64,000 bases of DNA from an uncultured Eggerthellaceae bacterium (GCA_910588985.1 CAJURO010000002.1:1-64000), one strand, 5' to 3'; shown: positions 37,901-46,116, numbered from the stretch's first letter. Numbers and translations are program-made. Notes: generated by a model not told the origin, from the sequence alone.

Positions 37901-38514
37901 TTGGCACCATCAACCCGGATGCTGCGCATGACTTCGATGAGCTCAAAGAGCGCTACGATTTCATGTTCGGTCAACTTGAGGACCTGAATCGTGCGACGCG
38001 AAGCTTGCGACGCATCAACAATATCATCGAGTCGCGCATGAAAGAGGATTTCGCGCAGACTTTCGAGATGGTGAACGAGAATTTCAAGGAGATCTTCTCC
38101 GTCCTCTTCCCCAATGGCAGCGGGTACCTTTCCCTGATCGACCCCGATGACATCGATACCTCTGGGATCGAGGTGAACGCGCAACCTGCTGGGAAGCGCA
38201 TTCGCAAGATGTCCCTTATGTCGGGCGGCGAGAAGTCGCTTACCGCACTCGCGCTCCTCTTCGCGCTCTACAAGACGCGCGCAACACCCTTCTACATCCT
38301 TGATGAGGTAGAAGCTGCGCTCGATGATACGAACCTGCGACGCTTGACGGCATACATCAATGCGATGCGCAGCACGACCCAGATGATCATGATCACGCAT
38401 CAAAGGCGTACAATGGAGAGCGCTGATGTGCTGTTCGGCGTTTCGATGCAATCTGACGGGGTCACAAAGGTCATTTCCCAGAAGCTTGATGCTGCGCTCA
38501 AGAACGCCGAATAG
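34948..38514 (+). CDS. smc: Chromosome segregation ATPase SMC
   Basis: SMC is the core of bacterial condensin. The 1188-residue protein has the N-terminal Walker A GPNGSGKSN (residues 31-39), long coiled coils at about 170-500 and 670-1000, a hinge near 510-640, and the C-terminal signature LMSGGEKSLTALALLFAL with Walker B FYILDEVEAALDD. Length is normal. The C-terminal half is very rich in Glu, Ala and Lys as expected for coiled coil. scpA and scpB are not in the window. It leads into ftsY. Confidence 0.98.
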   Translation: MYLKTLVLKGFKSFADKVTLNLEPGITAIVGPNGSGKSNISDAVLWVLGERNAKHLRGNSMEDVIFAGSSARKPTSFAEVTLVLDNTDHTLDVDYAQVSITRRMYKSGESEYLINDTLARRMDILDILHDSGLGTGTHSIISQGSLDSVLQSKPEDRRALIEEAAGVLKHKQRLERSARKLEKMSNNVARISDVVQEIARQLRPLERKAKQAKTYAELSEELRGAKLALAVDDLRTLRTSHASAVEHEETANERLSAISVRIEETERKLEAVQEEIRVSTEGAGELSSKSRAARAVLEHIDACILMARERVRQCDERALELTLALERDEAEHAALAKDFERLKADADESAVAFTQAQEEVVALEAKGAELKGQLEEESALHASYIKEEGALEALIIDLTEKQTRLREELASDVAQIKVTEDKLDELTRTTTRMSADVSSLDQEALALEASLAALQEEEKQARTLVASCIQARSQADEAHAHATQAVASIDAQINAFEEIERSRLADAGEVVGWIEKHKARLGLKASPLSHALKIEPGYEGLLERLLSSDARALVLESYGSLSRVLSGLEEDGIKGSAAFFIADGAQKRAFARSQAPQLPDGVFYLTDIIECEPQIEDVVNALLGDVAVCSDLSQALSCHKEIPACIDFATPAGDIVRSTGKVSLGSVTEDAASNDFVRLARIEELKRSLIEAKKASEAALAETKTAESALARAQEESLALSEKLARLRGGAGAARDEVDRAAEKLTAQTQELERTRERLASYQSSLDSAKPDAERVRIKLEESKERLAEVKALIESSQHSQLPISSQLEEVTFALNEARLALAKESEKSEYQKRVLLRHIQDMEKISLRKDESVELRRTKEYISKRMTPLIERMSALSEVATDIALKLEVQASDAVGKSEEKLALINELREAGSSSHAEYSRVAEELSQAKIARTKLEMQVEAAVKVITEDCGTSLETALTCPELEDRGATEELIFKLTRRISNLGTINPDAAHDFDELKERYDFMFGQLEDLNRATRSLRRINNIIESRMKEDFAQTFEMVNENFKEIFSVLFPNGSGYLSLIDPDDIDTSGIEVNAQPAGKRIRKMSLMSGGEKSLTALALLFALYKTRATPFYILDEVEAALDDTNLRRLTAYINAMRSTTQMIMITHQRRTMESADVLFGVSMQSDGVTKVISQKLDAALKNAE

Positions 38515-38542
38515 TCCGTATTACTAAAGACGAGAGGTTTCA

Positions 38543-39673
38543 ATGGGAATCTTCGCAAACATCTCCGAAGGGCTCAGCCGTTCGCGAGATAAGTTCAAGG
38601 AGCAGATGAACGTCCTTCTGGATCGTGGGCCAGACCTTGACGAGGGCTTTTGGGAGGATCTCGAAGAGACATTGATCTTGAGCGACGTCGGCGGCCGTGC
38701 TGCGGCTGATATCGTCGATAACCTTCGTGAAAGCGCCACACGTTTGGCGCTTCCTGATGCGTGGGCGGTGCTTGATCTCTTGAGCGAGAACATCCAGGGC
38801 GCGTTTGCTGCGGGAGGGGAGGAGATCCTTTCTGGAGAGCCTGCCATCGTTCTCTTCGTAGGGATCAATGGCACGGGCAAGACGACGACGGTGGGAAAGC
38901 TTGCGAAGGAAGCCACGGACACAGGTCGTCATGTCATCCTCGGGTCTGCCGATACGTTCCGTGCTGCTGCCATCGAACAGCTCCAGGTGTGGGCTGATCG
39001 TGCGCAGGTCGAGATCGTCACGCGCGAGCGCGGGTCTGACCCTGCAAGCGTGTGCTATGAGACGATCGAGCGTGCAGAGGCAGAAGACGCTGATCTTGTC
39101 CTTATTGACACAGCAGGGCGCCTGCATACGAGCGATGACCTTATGCGCGAGCTTGAGAAGGTCGTTGCCGTTGTACGCAAGCGAGCGAATGTCCCTGTCT
39201 ATACCGTGCTCGTCATCGACGCGACAACAGGGCAGAATGGCATGCAACAGGCCCGCGAGTTCGATCGCGCGCTTGACCTTGATGCCCTCATCATCACGAA
39301 GCTCGATGGGACGGCCAAAGGCGGCATCGCGCTTGCGATCTCGCATGAGCTTGACCTGCCGATCATCAAGATCGGCATTGGGGAGGGCATAGAGGATCTT
39401 CGCGACTTCGATGCTGCAAGCTTCGTTGCAGCGCTTATCGGGGATTATGACGAAGATGACCTTGAACTGGATGAGATATCCGAACAGGAAGAAGCGCCTG
39501 AAGAGGACGAGATGCCTGAACAGGATGAGATGGCCGAGCAGGTGGCAAGCCCTCATGATGATGAGGTATCCGAGCCTTCAGATGACCTGCAGAAGATGTC
39601 TTGGGCTGAGTTCGTCGAAATGGATGATGCGCGTAAGCAAGAACCGAAGAAGCATTTCTGGGAGCGCTGGTAG
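38543..39673 (+). CDS. ftsY: Signal recognition particle receptor FtsY with acidic C-terminal tail
   Basis: FtsY is the membrane-associated SRP receptor GTPase. The N domain starts at once (MGIFANISEGLSRSRDKFKEQM), followed by the G domain: P-loop GINGTGKTTT near residue 108, DTFRAAAIEQL, DTAGRLHTSDDLM, TKLDGTAKGG. The protein then continues for about 75 residues past the usual end with a Glu/Asp-rich tail (residues 300-360) finishing KKHFWERW. In E. coli the acidic A domain is N-terminal; here it is C-terminal. GAGAGG precedes the ATG. Confidence 0.96.
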   Translation: MGIFANISEGLSRSRDKFKEQMNVLLDRGPDLDEGFWEDLEETLILSDVGGRAAADIVDNLRESATRLALPDAWAVLDLLSENIQGAFAAGGEEILSGEPAIVLFVGINGTGKTTTVGKLAKEATDTGRHVILGSADTFRAAAIEQLQVWADRAQVEIVTRERGSDPASVCYETIERAEAEDADLVLIDTAGRLHTSDDLMRELEKVVAVVRKRANVPVYTVLVIDATTGQNGMQQAREFDRALDLDALIITKLDGTAKGGIALAISHELDLPIIKIGIGEGIEDLRDFDAASFVAALIGDYDEDDLELDEISEQEEAPEEDEMPEQDEMAEQVASPHDDEVSEPSDDLQKMSWAEFVEMDDARKQEPKKHFWERW

Positions 39674-39708
39674 CGTTAGGCGCTCCTCTTCGTTGACAAG
39701 GAGTCTAG

Positions 39709-41118
39709 ATGCTTGAGAATCTCTCATCGCGGCTACAGGGGATCTTCTCCAACCTTCGCTCAAAAGGTCGCCTGACTGAAAGCGATATCAATGATGCCAT
39801 GCGCGAGATCCGCATGGCCCTGCTTGAGGCTGATGTCAACTATAAGGTCGTCAAGCGCTTCGTGGCGGAAACGAAAGAGCGTTGCCTGGCGGCGGAGGTG
39901 CTTGATTCGCTCACGCCCGCGCAGAACGTCGTGAAGATCGTCCTTGACGAGCTCACCAAGCTGCTTGGCGAGAGCAATGTGCGCCTTGACCTGTCGGGCC
40001 GCATCCCCAATGTGATCATGCTCGTGGGGCTGCAGGGCTCTGGCAAGACCACTGCGTGCGCGAAGCTTGCATATCGCCTTAAGCGCGAAGGTCACTCACC
40101 GTTGCTCGTGGCGTGCGACGTCTATCGCCCTGCCGCTGCTGACCAGCTTGAGACGCTTGGCGCAGAGATCGGCGTCAAGGTCTTTCGCGAAGATGGAGCC
40201 GATCCTGTCAAGATAGCCACTGATGGCGTGCAATGCGCGATCGATACCCTTCGCGATGTTGTCATCATCGATACCGCGGGCCGTTTGCATGTTGATGAGG
40301 CCATGATGGAGGAGGCGGCAGCTATCAAAGCGGCCACTGCTCCCGAAGAGGTCCTCATGGTCGTGGATGCCATGACTGGCCAGGATGTGGTCGGAGTCGT
40401 CGAGGCATTCGCCGAGCAGGTCGATTTCGATGGTGTCATCATGTCGAAGATGGATGGCGATGCGCGCGGTGGCGGTGCCCTTTCCATTCGCGAGGTCACA
40501 GGCAAGCCCATCAAGTTCATCTCATCAGGTGAGAAGCCCGATTCGCTTGAGGAGTTCCACCCTGATCGTCTTGCCAAGCGCATCCTTGGCATGGGTGATG
40601 TTGTCTCTCTCATCGAAAGTGCCGTGCGCGTTCAGCAGGAGGAAGCTGAGAACCTTGAAGCTGAGCGGATGGCGCGTGGCAACATAACGCTGAATGACTT
40701 CATCACGATGAACCGCCAGGTTCATAAGATGGGAGGCATCTCGAAGTTGATAAGCGCTCTGCCTGGCGGCGATAAGATGCTTGGCGAAGGTCAGGTTGAT
40801 GAGCATGCTCTTGATCACATGGAGGTCATCATCAACTCGATGACCATCGAAGAGCGTGAACGCCCTGAGGTCCTCAATGCAGGGCGTCGCAAGAGGATCG
40901 CTGCAGGCGCTGGTGTCACGGTCACCGATGTCAACAACCTCATGAAGCAATACCTCGAGACCAAGAAGATGGTCAAGAAGATGACAGCATCCCTTGACCA
41001 GCGTCCTCAAAAGGGCAAGAAGAAGGGCAAGAAGAAACGCCGTGGCATGAGCATCCCAGGCATGGGCGGGATGAGCATGGCGGATCTGAAGGATCTGCAG
41101 AAGATGCTCAAGCAGTAA
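39709..41118 (+). CDS. ffh: Signal recognition particle protein Ffh
   Basis: Ffh binds signal sequences and 4.5S RNA. The N domain (LSSRLQGIFSNLRSKGRLTESDI) is followed by the G domain with GLQGSGKTTA near residue 107, DVYRPAAADQL, DTAGRLHVDEAMM and SKMDGDARGGGAL, then a Met-rich M domain (NQ VHKMGG, GDKMLGEG) with a lysine-rich and Gly/Met C-terminus (MSIPGMGGMSM). Length of 469 residues is normal. AAGGAG is eight bases upstream of the ATG. No SRP RNA gene is recognised nearby. Confidence 0.97.
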   Translation: MLENLSSRLQGIFSNLRSKGRLTESDINDAMREIRMALLEADVNYKVVKRFVAETKERCLAAEVLDSLTPAQNVVKIVLDELTKLLGESNVRLDLSGRIPNVIMLVGLQGSGKTTACAKLAYRLKREGHSPLLVACDVYRPAAADQLETLGAEIGVKVFREDGADPVKIATDGVQCAIDTLRDVVIIDTAGRLHVDEAMMEEAAAIKAATAPEEVLMVVDAMTGQDVVGVVEAFAEQVDFDGVIMSKMDGDARGGGALSIREVTGKPIKFISSGEKPDSLEEFHPDRLAKRILGMGDVVSLIESAVRVQQEEAENLEAERMARGNITLNDFITMNRQVHKMGGISKLISALPGGDKMLGEGQVDEHALDHMEVIINSMTIEERERPEVLNAGRRKRIAAGAGVTVTDVNNLMKQYLETKKMVKKMTASLDQRPQKGKKKGKKKRRGMSIPGMGGMSMADLKDLQKMLKQ

Positions 41119-41133
41119 GAAGTTCCTATTCTT

Positions 41134-41301
41134 GCTCTGTTAACCCAGGATGGGATATACGAGATGTTGTCATATGGTGCATGAAAGCGAGGTAAGCCAA
41201 AGTCGCTGAGAGACCTTGGCTCGAAGCGACGACGCGGCGAGGCTTTCATCACTATATGACAACAACAAGTCTGGAGATCTCTCACGTGGGTTAACAGAGC
41301 T
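41134..41301. repeat. Element bounded by 14-bp inverted repeats
   Basis: GCTCTGTTAACCCA (41134-41147) and its exact reverse complement TGGGTTAACAGAGC (41287-41300) flank a 139-base interior that holds the structured core at 41166-41263. No transposase or obvious target duplication is seen. The ends recur without the core at 47932-47966, and the right end alone at 15815-15841, which suggests a small non-autonomous repeat (MITE-like) or a family of hairpins. Confidence 0.6.
41166..41263 (+). ncRNA. Candidate structured RNA, copy 1
   Basis: A 98-base segment closed by a roughly 20-bp imperfect stem (GTTGTCATATGGTGCATGAA, 41166-41185, with its partner at 41245-41263). Inside is a core nearly identical to that at 61582-61680: GCGAGGTAAGCCAAAG, a hairpin with a GAGA loop, CCTTGGCTCGA, then GCGACGACGCGGCGA. 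The outer stems of the two copies differ in sequence but each pairs with itself, as expected of selected structure. Strand is assumed to be that of flanking genes. It does not match SRP RNA, tmRNA or any riboswitch I can name. Confidence 0.55.
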
Positions 41302-41476
41302 TTCGAAATTCATTTCTCTATGCTCTTCGCGGTATACATCATGAGCATGTCAGGCTATTTTCCTCTCCGTTACAAATCTGCCTCTTATCTGTTCGCTTTG
41401 ATTTCGCTGTCTATAGTGAGCTCATCGATCCTTTTGACCGATGCATTTGTACAGGCTTGCACGTAAGGGGTTGCTC

Positions 41477-42328
41477 ATGCTCACCATTGGATGCCATCTA
41501 TCAACTGAGAAGGGCTTCTTGCACATGGCGCAGGAAGCTGTATCGATACACGCGAACACTTTCCAATACTTCACAAGGAATCCGCGAGGTGGGGCAGTGC
41601 GCGCGATCGACAAGAAGGATGTTGACGCTTACCTTAGCTTCGCGAAGGAGCATGGCATAGAGCGCATCATGGGCTATGCGCCATATACGGTCGAGCCTGC
41701 AAGCTCGCGTCAAGCGACGCAAGATTTCACCTTGATGGTCATGAGCGAGGATCTTGAGCGGCTTGAGATGATCCCTGGGCAATACTATCTTGTGCGTCCT
41801 GGGTCGAACACTGCGGGTACGGTCCAAGAGGGGATCGAGAACGTCATCTCAGCGCTGAACAAGACCTTGACGCCGTCGATGTCGACACGGGTGCTGATCG
41901 ACACGATGTCGGGCGAGGGCCATGAGGTAGGCTCGACGTTCGATCAGCTTGCCGAGATCCTTTCGCGGATCGACCGCAAGGACAAGGTTGGGGTCTGCGT
42001 GGACGCGAGCGCTCTTTGGGCTGCAGGGTACAACATCAAAGACGACCTTTCTGGCGTGCTCGATGATTTCGATGAGAAGATCGGGCTCGATCATCTCATC
42101 GCCATTCATCTCAATGACAGCGCAGAGCCTCTTGGCAGCAAGGTCAATCGGCATGCGCGCATCGGGGAAGGCAAGATCGGATTTAAGGCTCTCTCTAACA
42201 TGACGCGTGATCCCCGTCTTGTTGACAAGGCGTTCTATCTTGAAGAGTATGACTCAACACTTGTTGTCTATGAGCATGACATCGCTCATTTCAGGGATGC
42301 TTACGCTGGTGTTACAGCATCGGTATGA
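41477..42328 (+). CDS. Endonuclease IV-like TIM-barrel protein with altered metal site
   Basis: The 283-residue protein is collinear with endonuclease IV (Nfo), which cuts DNA at abasic sites with three zinc ions: IGCHLSTEKG, ANTFQYFTRNPR, RPGSN, VGVCVDASALWAAGY, IHLNDS, NRHARIGEG, FYLEE. Of nine zinc ligands in E. coli Nfo, five appear replaced: H69 to Y67, H109 to R107, E145 to D142, H182 to A179, D229 to N224; D179, H216, H231 and E261 remain (D176, H211, H226, E256). Normal AP endonuclease activity is doubtful. ATG 41477 has AAGGGG six bases upstream; the frame opens at 41441. Confidence 0.88.
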   Translation: MLTIGCHLSTEKGFLHMAQEAVSIHANTFQYFTRNPRGGAVRAIDKKDVDAYLSFAKEHGIERIMGYAPYTVEPASSRQATQDFTLMVMSEDLERLEMIPGQYYLVRPGSNTAGTVQEGIENVISALNKTLTPSMSTRVLIDTMSGEGHEVGSTFDQLAEILSRIDRKDKVGVCVDASALWAAGYNIKDDLSGVLDDFDEKIGLDHLIAIHLNDSAEPLGSKVNRHARIGEGKIGFKALSNMTRDPRLVDKAFYLEEYDSTLVVYEHDIAHFRDAYAGVTASV

Positions 42329-42412
42329 TCGGAAGCATAAAGCGAAGGATGCGAAGATCCTGAACGGAGTCGCTTTGGCTTGCATCTCATATGCATAAGC
42401 TTCTCGAATTGC

Positions 42413-42540
42413 TATAATCGCTTCTCGTATGCATTTTTCCTATATCGAGAGTCGGGGAAGAGAGTTGGCTCGAAGATCCCGACACCAACCTGGCATGCAT
42501 GCTGCCAAGGTGGTCCTGCCATCATCGATGAAGGAGGAGA
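42413..42540 (+). promoter_or_regulatory. metK promoter -10 and structured leader, candidate SAM-responsive riboswitch
   Basis: A perfect TATAAT (42413-42418) lacks a clear -35. The leader of about 115 bases can form an H-type pseudoknot: GTCGGG (42451-42456) with CCCGAC (42478-42483), and GTTGG (42464-42468) with CCAAC (42485-42489). It is followed by hairpin TGGCA/TGCCA (42491-42507), which can extend to ACC-ACC/GGT-GGT and would compete with the second pseudoknot stem. TCCT (42514-42517) can pair with the ribosome-binding site (AAGGAGGAG, from 42531). CCAACC...GGTGG...TCCTGCC resembles part of a SAM-I/IV core, but the full consensus is not met. Confidence 0.5.
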
Positions 42541-42543
42541 TTC

Positions 42544-43806
42544 ATGGCAATGGGCGATCATACCTATCTTTTCACCTCGGAATCAGTCACCGAAGGACAT
42601 CCAGACAAGATCTGCGATCAGATATCCGATGCGATCCTTGATGCGATCCTTGAAAAGGAAGCACAGCTTGAAGCAGAAGGATACAAGGATGCGAACGGCG
42701 TGGCGGCAGATGTCTCTCAGGTGCGCTGCGCGGCTGAGACGCTCGTCACCACGGGTACCGTCATGGTCACTGGCGAGATCCGCACCGAGGCATATATAGA
42801 TGTTCCGACCATCGTGCGCGAAGTGGTCGATAGCATTGGATACAACCGCGCGAAGTTCGGGTTCGATGCCTCAACGTGCGGGGTCATGAGCTCCATCCAT
42901 GAGCAATCCCCTGATATCGCACAAGGCGTGGACACCTCGCTTGAGGTCCAAGAGGGTATGAGCGCGGATGATCCTTATGAGGTCACAGGTGCGGGCGATC
43001 AAGGCATGGTCTTCGGGTATGCGGTCCGCGAGACGAAGACGCTCATGCCGATGCCGATCTACCTTGCTCATCGGATGGCCGAGCGCTTGGCTGAGGTTCG
43101 CAAGTCAGGGCAGCTTGATTTCTTGCGTCCCGATGGCAAGACGCAGGTAACAGTGAAATACGTGGATGATAAGCCCGTCAGCATCGAGAAGGTTGTGGTC
43201 TCCACGCAGCATTCTGAAGATGTCGATTATGACGTGTTGCGCGCAGCGATCATCGAAGATGTCATCGAGCATGTTCTCAAGGAAGAGGGGATCGAGCTTT
43301 CGGATGACGCTGAGATCTTCGTGAACCCTACAGGGCGCTTCGTCATCGGAGGCCCCATGGGAGACTCTGGCCTCACGGGCCGCAAGATCATCGTCGATAC
43401 GTATGGCGGTATGGGGCGTCATGGTGGCGGTGCGTTCTCAGGCAAGGATCCGACCAAGGTTGACCGCTCCGCTGCCTATGCAGCGCGCTGGGTGGCCAAG
43501 AACATCGTTGCTGCCGAGCTTGCAGATCGCTGCGAGGTGCAGATCGCCTATGCGATCGGTGTTGCGCGCCCTGTGTCCATCATGGTCGAGACGTTCGGAA
43601 CGAACAAGGTTCCCGAGAAAACGATAGAGGAGGCGGTGATGCAGGTGTTCGATCTGAGGCCTCAAGCCATCATCGATGCACTCGATCTTCGCCGGCCTAT
43701 CTATCGCGCAACCTCTACGTATGGGCATTTCGGACGTGAGCTGCCCGACTTCACTTGGGAGAAGACAGATAAGGTCGATGCGCTCAAGGAAGCATGCGGC
43801 ATCTAG
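42544..43806 (+). CDS. metK: S-adenosylmethionine synthetase
   Basis: MetK makes S-adenosylmethionine from methionine and ATP. The 420-residue protein has TSESVTEGHPDKICDQISDA, the GAGDQGMVFGYA hexapeptide-type motif, GRFVIGGPMGDSGLTGRKI, DTYGGMGRHGGGAFSGKDPTKVDRS and VARPVSIMVETFG. Slightly longer than usual because of short insertions near residues 35-45. AAGGAGG is eight bases upstream of the ATG. The stop is immediately followed by the priA ATG. Confidence 0.98.
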   Translation: MAMGDHTYLFTSESVTEGHPDKICDQISDAILDAILEKEAQLEAEGYKDANGVAADVSQVRCAAETLVTTGTVMVTGEIRTEAYIDVPTIVREVVDSIGYNRAKFGFDASTCGVMSSIHEQSPDIAQGVDTSLEVQEGMSADDPYEVTGAGDQGMVFGYAVRETKTLMPMPIYLAHRMAERLAEVRKSGQLDFLRPDGKTQVTVKYVDDKPVSIEKVVVSTQHSEDVDYDVLRAAIIEDVIEHVLKEEGIELSDDAEIFVNPTGRFVIGGPMGDSGLTGRKIIVDTYGGMGRHGGGAFSGKDPTKVDRSAAYAARWVAKNIVAAELADRCEVQIAYAIGVARPVSIMVETFGTNKVPEKTIEEAVMQVFDLRPQAIIDALDLRRPIYRATSTYGHFGRELPDFTWEKTDKVDALKEACGI

Positions 43807-46116
43807 ATGCGCACCGCTGATGTTCTGATCGACATACCAGCTAAGGGCCTGAATCAGACGTTCAGGTATGCTGTCGAGTCAGATGATGAGCTTATTGGTT
43901 GTGCTGTGCTCGTCTCATTCGGGCGCCGCCTCGAGGTTGGCCTTGTCCTTGATACGGGTGAGAGCGAAGGCGAAGGTGAGCTCAAGCCGATCGAACAAGT
44001 CCTTACAAAGCCTCTGTTCACGCGCGATAACGTTGCGTGCGCGCGCTTTCTCTCCACGCGCTATCTTGCACCGCTTATAAGCTGCATTCGCCTCTTCGTA
44101 CCGCAGGGGGCGATTCCGCGCATGGTGAAGAGGGGCGGCGTTCGCGTTCTCGAAGAGGCGAGCGTTGGCGAAGTGCGCGAGAGATGGGTTACCAAAGGGC
44201 CTGCCTTAGAGGGCTTCGTGCCGCGAGCAAATGCCTATAAGCAAGCGCAAGTGCTCAACCTTGTGCAGGAGGCCGATGTTGCTGTCTCAGAATTGAACCT
44301 CCTTGTTGGCGATGTCTCGTCTGCCCTCAAGGCGCTTGAGCGACGCGATGCCATTCGCATCGAATGGCGTCGTCGCTTTCGCGAGGGCATATCGTATGAG
44401 CAAGTGGAATTTGATTCGCAGGGCGCCTCTGCATTCACGCTTACCCCTGATCAGGAGAACGTGCTTTCAACCATAGAGGCATCAATGCAGGAGAGTTGCG
44501 GCAACGTGGTTCTCATCGATGGTGTGACCGGCTCTGGCAAGACAGAGGTGTATATTCGCTCTATCGCGCGCATCCTCGAGAAGGGGCGCGATGCGATCGT
44601 GCTCGTGCCTGAGATCGCCTTGACCCCTCAGATGGTCACGCGATTTCGGAGTCGGTTCGGTGATGCTGTGGCGCTTCTTCATTCGAAGATGAGCATCGGT
44701 GAGCGTTTCGACGCATTCGAGGCTATTCGCGCAGGGCAAGCGCGCGTTGTCATCGGACCGCGCAGCGCCCTGTTCGCTCCTTTGCATGACGTGGGGCTCA
44801 TCATCATCGACGAGGAGCATGAGACCACCTATAAGCAAGAGAGCGCACCGCGCTATGTCTCGCGCGATGTTGCGCAGTGGATGATGGAGCGTACGGGAGG
44901 AACGGTCGTCCTTGGCTCGGCCACTCCCTCGATCGAAGCCCTCTACAAGGCGAATACGTCAAGCTCATGGCGGCTTTGCGAGATGCCCGAGCGAACGAAT
45001 GGCAAGAAGCGACCACAGATCGAGATCATCGACATGGCAGCGGAATTCAGAGATGGCGAGAAGGCCATCTTCTCACGACCGCTTCGTCAAGCGATCATGC
45101 ACGAGCTCTCGCTCGATCATAAAGTGGTCCTCTTGCTGAACCAGCGAGGGTTCGCACGTTTCCTCCTTTGTCGTGATTGCGGATTCGTGCCTCAATGCGT
45201 GCATTGCTCAACGTCCCTTACCTTCCATGAGCGCGAGAATGCGCTTGTTTGCCATCATTGTGGCTATGTTGTGCCAGCGCCAGCGCGCTGCCCTGTATGC
45301 GAAAGCCCTTATTTGAAGCGATATGGGGTGGGAACCGAGCGTGCAGAGGCGGAGCTGCGCACGTTCCTCGAGGCATGTGGTACCTCAGAGGCGCAGAGTG
45401 CAGAGACGCAAGATGAAGGGACCTTTGCTTCCTCGGCGCCGATCATTCGCATGGATGCGGACACTACTGCGAAGAAGGGAGCGCACAAGCGGCTCCTTGA
45501 AGAGTTCGCCCTTGCCCGAGGAGCTGTGCTTCTTGGTACGCAGATGATCGCGAAGGGGCTCGATTTTGACGATGTGACCTTGGTGGGCGTCATCAATGCT
45601 GATACCCAGCTCCATCTTCCCGACTTCCGTGCATCTGAGCGCACATTCGACCTCATCGAGCAAGTTGCGGGCCGTGCAGGGCGCGCTGACCTTCCAGGGC
45701 ATGTCATGGTGCAAACCTACGAGGCAGAGGCGCTCGCCATCCAAGCTGCTGCATCATATGATCGCGATCTTTTCTTGCGAAGCGAGCTTCCTCGAAGGCG
45801 GATCCTCAAATATCCCCCCTTCGTGCGCATGGCGAACGTGCTCTTCTGGGGTGCGCAGGAGGAAAGCGTCCATCGTGCTGCCTCTTCAGCATATGAAAGG
45901 GCGAAGGAGATGCTTGCAAGCGATGATCGCTTCGAGGTCCTTCCTGCTTCCCCCTGTGCCTTCAGCAAGATCAGGAATAGCTTTCGGTGGCATTTCATCG
46001 TCAAAGCCGCACCTCCCTCGGACATCTCGCAAGCGCTTGCTCCGCTCTTCGAAAGCACATGCTCTCTTCCAGGCGTGAGCATGGCTATCGACATCGACCC
46101 GATCGATATGCTCTAA
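43807..46116 (+). CDS. priA: Primosomal protein N' (replication restart helicase PriA)
   Basis: PriA recognises stalled forks and reloads the replisome. The 769-residue protein has an N-terminal DNA-binding domain (VLIDIPAKGLNQTFRYAV), helicase Walker A IDGVTGSGKTEVY near residue 240, DEEHETTYKQ, GSATPSIEAL, the zinc-binding region with paired cysteines (LCRDCGFVPQCVHCS, CHHCGY, CPVCES) and GTQMIAKGLDFDDV, QVAGRAGRADLPG. metK-priA adjacency with no gap suggests translational coupling. Co-transcription puts priA under the metK leader. Confidence 0.96.
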   Translation: MRTADVLIDIPAKGLNQTFRYAVESDDELIGCAVLVSFGRRLEVGLVLDTGESEGEGELKPIEQVLTKPLFTRDNVACARFLSTRYLAPLISCIRLFVPQGAIPRMVKRGGVRVLEEASVGEVRERWVTKGPALEGFVPRANAYKQAQVLNLVQEADVAVSELNLLVGDVSSALKALERRDAIRIEWRRRFREGISYEQVEFDSQGASAFTLTPDQENVLSTIEASMQESCGNVVLIDGVTGSGKTEVYIRSIARILEKGRDAIVLVPEIALTPQMVTRFRSRFGDAVALLHSKMSIGERFDAFEAIRAGQARVVIGPRSALFAPLHDVGLIIIDEEHETTYKQESAPRYVSRDVAQWMMERTGGTVVLGSATPSIEALYKANTSSSWRLCEMPERTNGKKRPQIEIIDMAAEFRDGEKAIFSRPLRQAIMHELSLDHKVVLLLNQRGFARFLLCRDCGFVPQCVHCSTSLTFHERENALVCHHCGYVVPAPARCPVCESPYLKRYGVGTERAEAELRTFLEACGTSEAQSAETQDEGTFASSAPIIRMDADTTAKKGAHKRLLEEFALARGAVLLGTQMIAKGLDFDDVTLVGVINADTQLHLPDFRASERTFDLIEQVAGRAGRADLPGHVMVQTYEAEALAIQAAASYDRDLFLRSELPRRRILKYPPFVRMANVLFWGAQEESVHRAASSAYERAKEMLASDDRFEVLPASPCAFSKIRNSFRWHFIVKAAPPSDISQALAPLFESTCSLPGVSMAIDIDPIDML

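Larger units (their letters stand above)
41119..41476. other. Intergenic region with a structured repeat (copy 1)
   Basis: This 358-base gap between ffh and the endonuclease IV-like gene has no coding signal. It contains a 168-base segment bounded by inverted repeats (41134-41301) with a long stem-loop inside. The rest (41302-41476) is AT-richer and probably carries the downstream promoter, but no convincing -10/-35 pair was identified. AAGGGG at 41465-41470 is the ribosome-binding site of the next gene. Confidence 0.7.

Noticed and set aside
41166..41263. Signal recognition particle RNA next to ffh
   Set aside because: The segment lacks the conserved SRP asymmetric loop and GGAA tetraloop (AGGUCCGGAAGGAAGCAGC type), and the second copy lies elsewhere, so it is not ffs.
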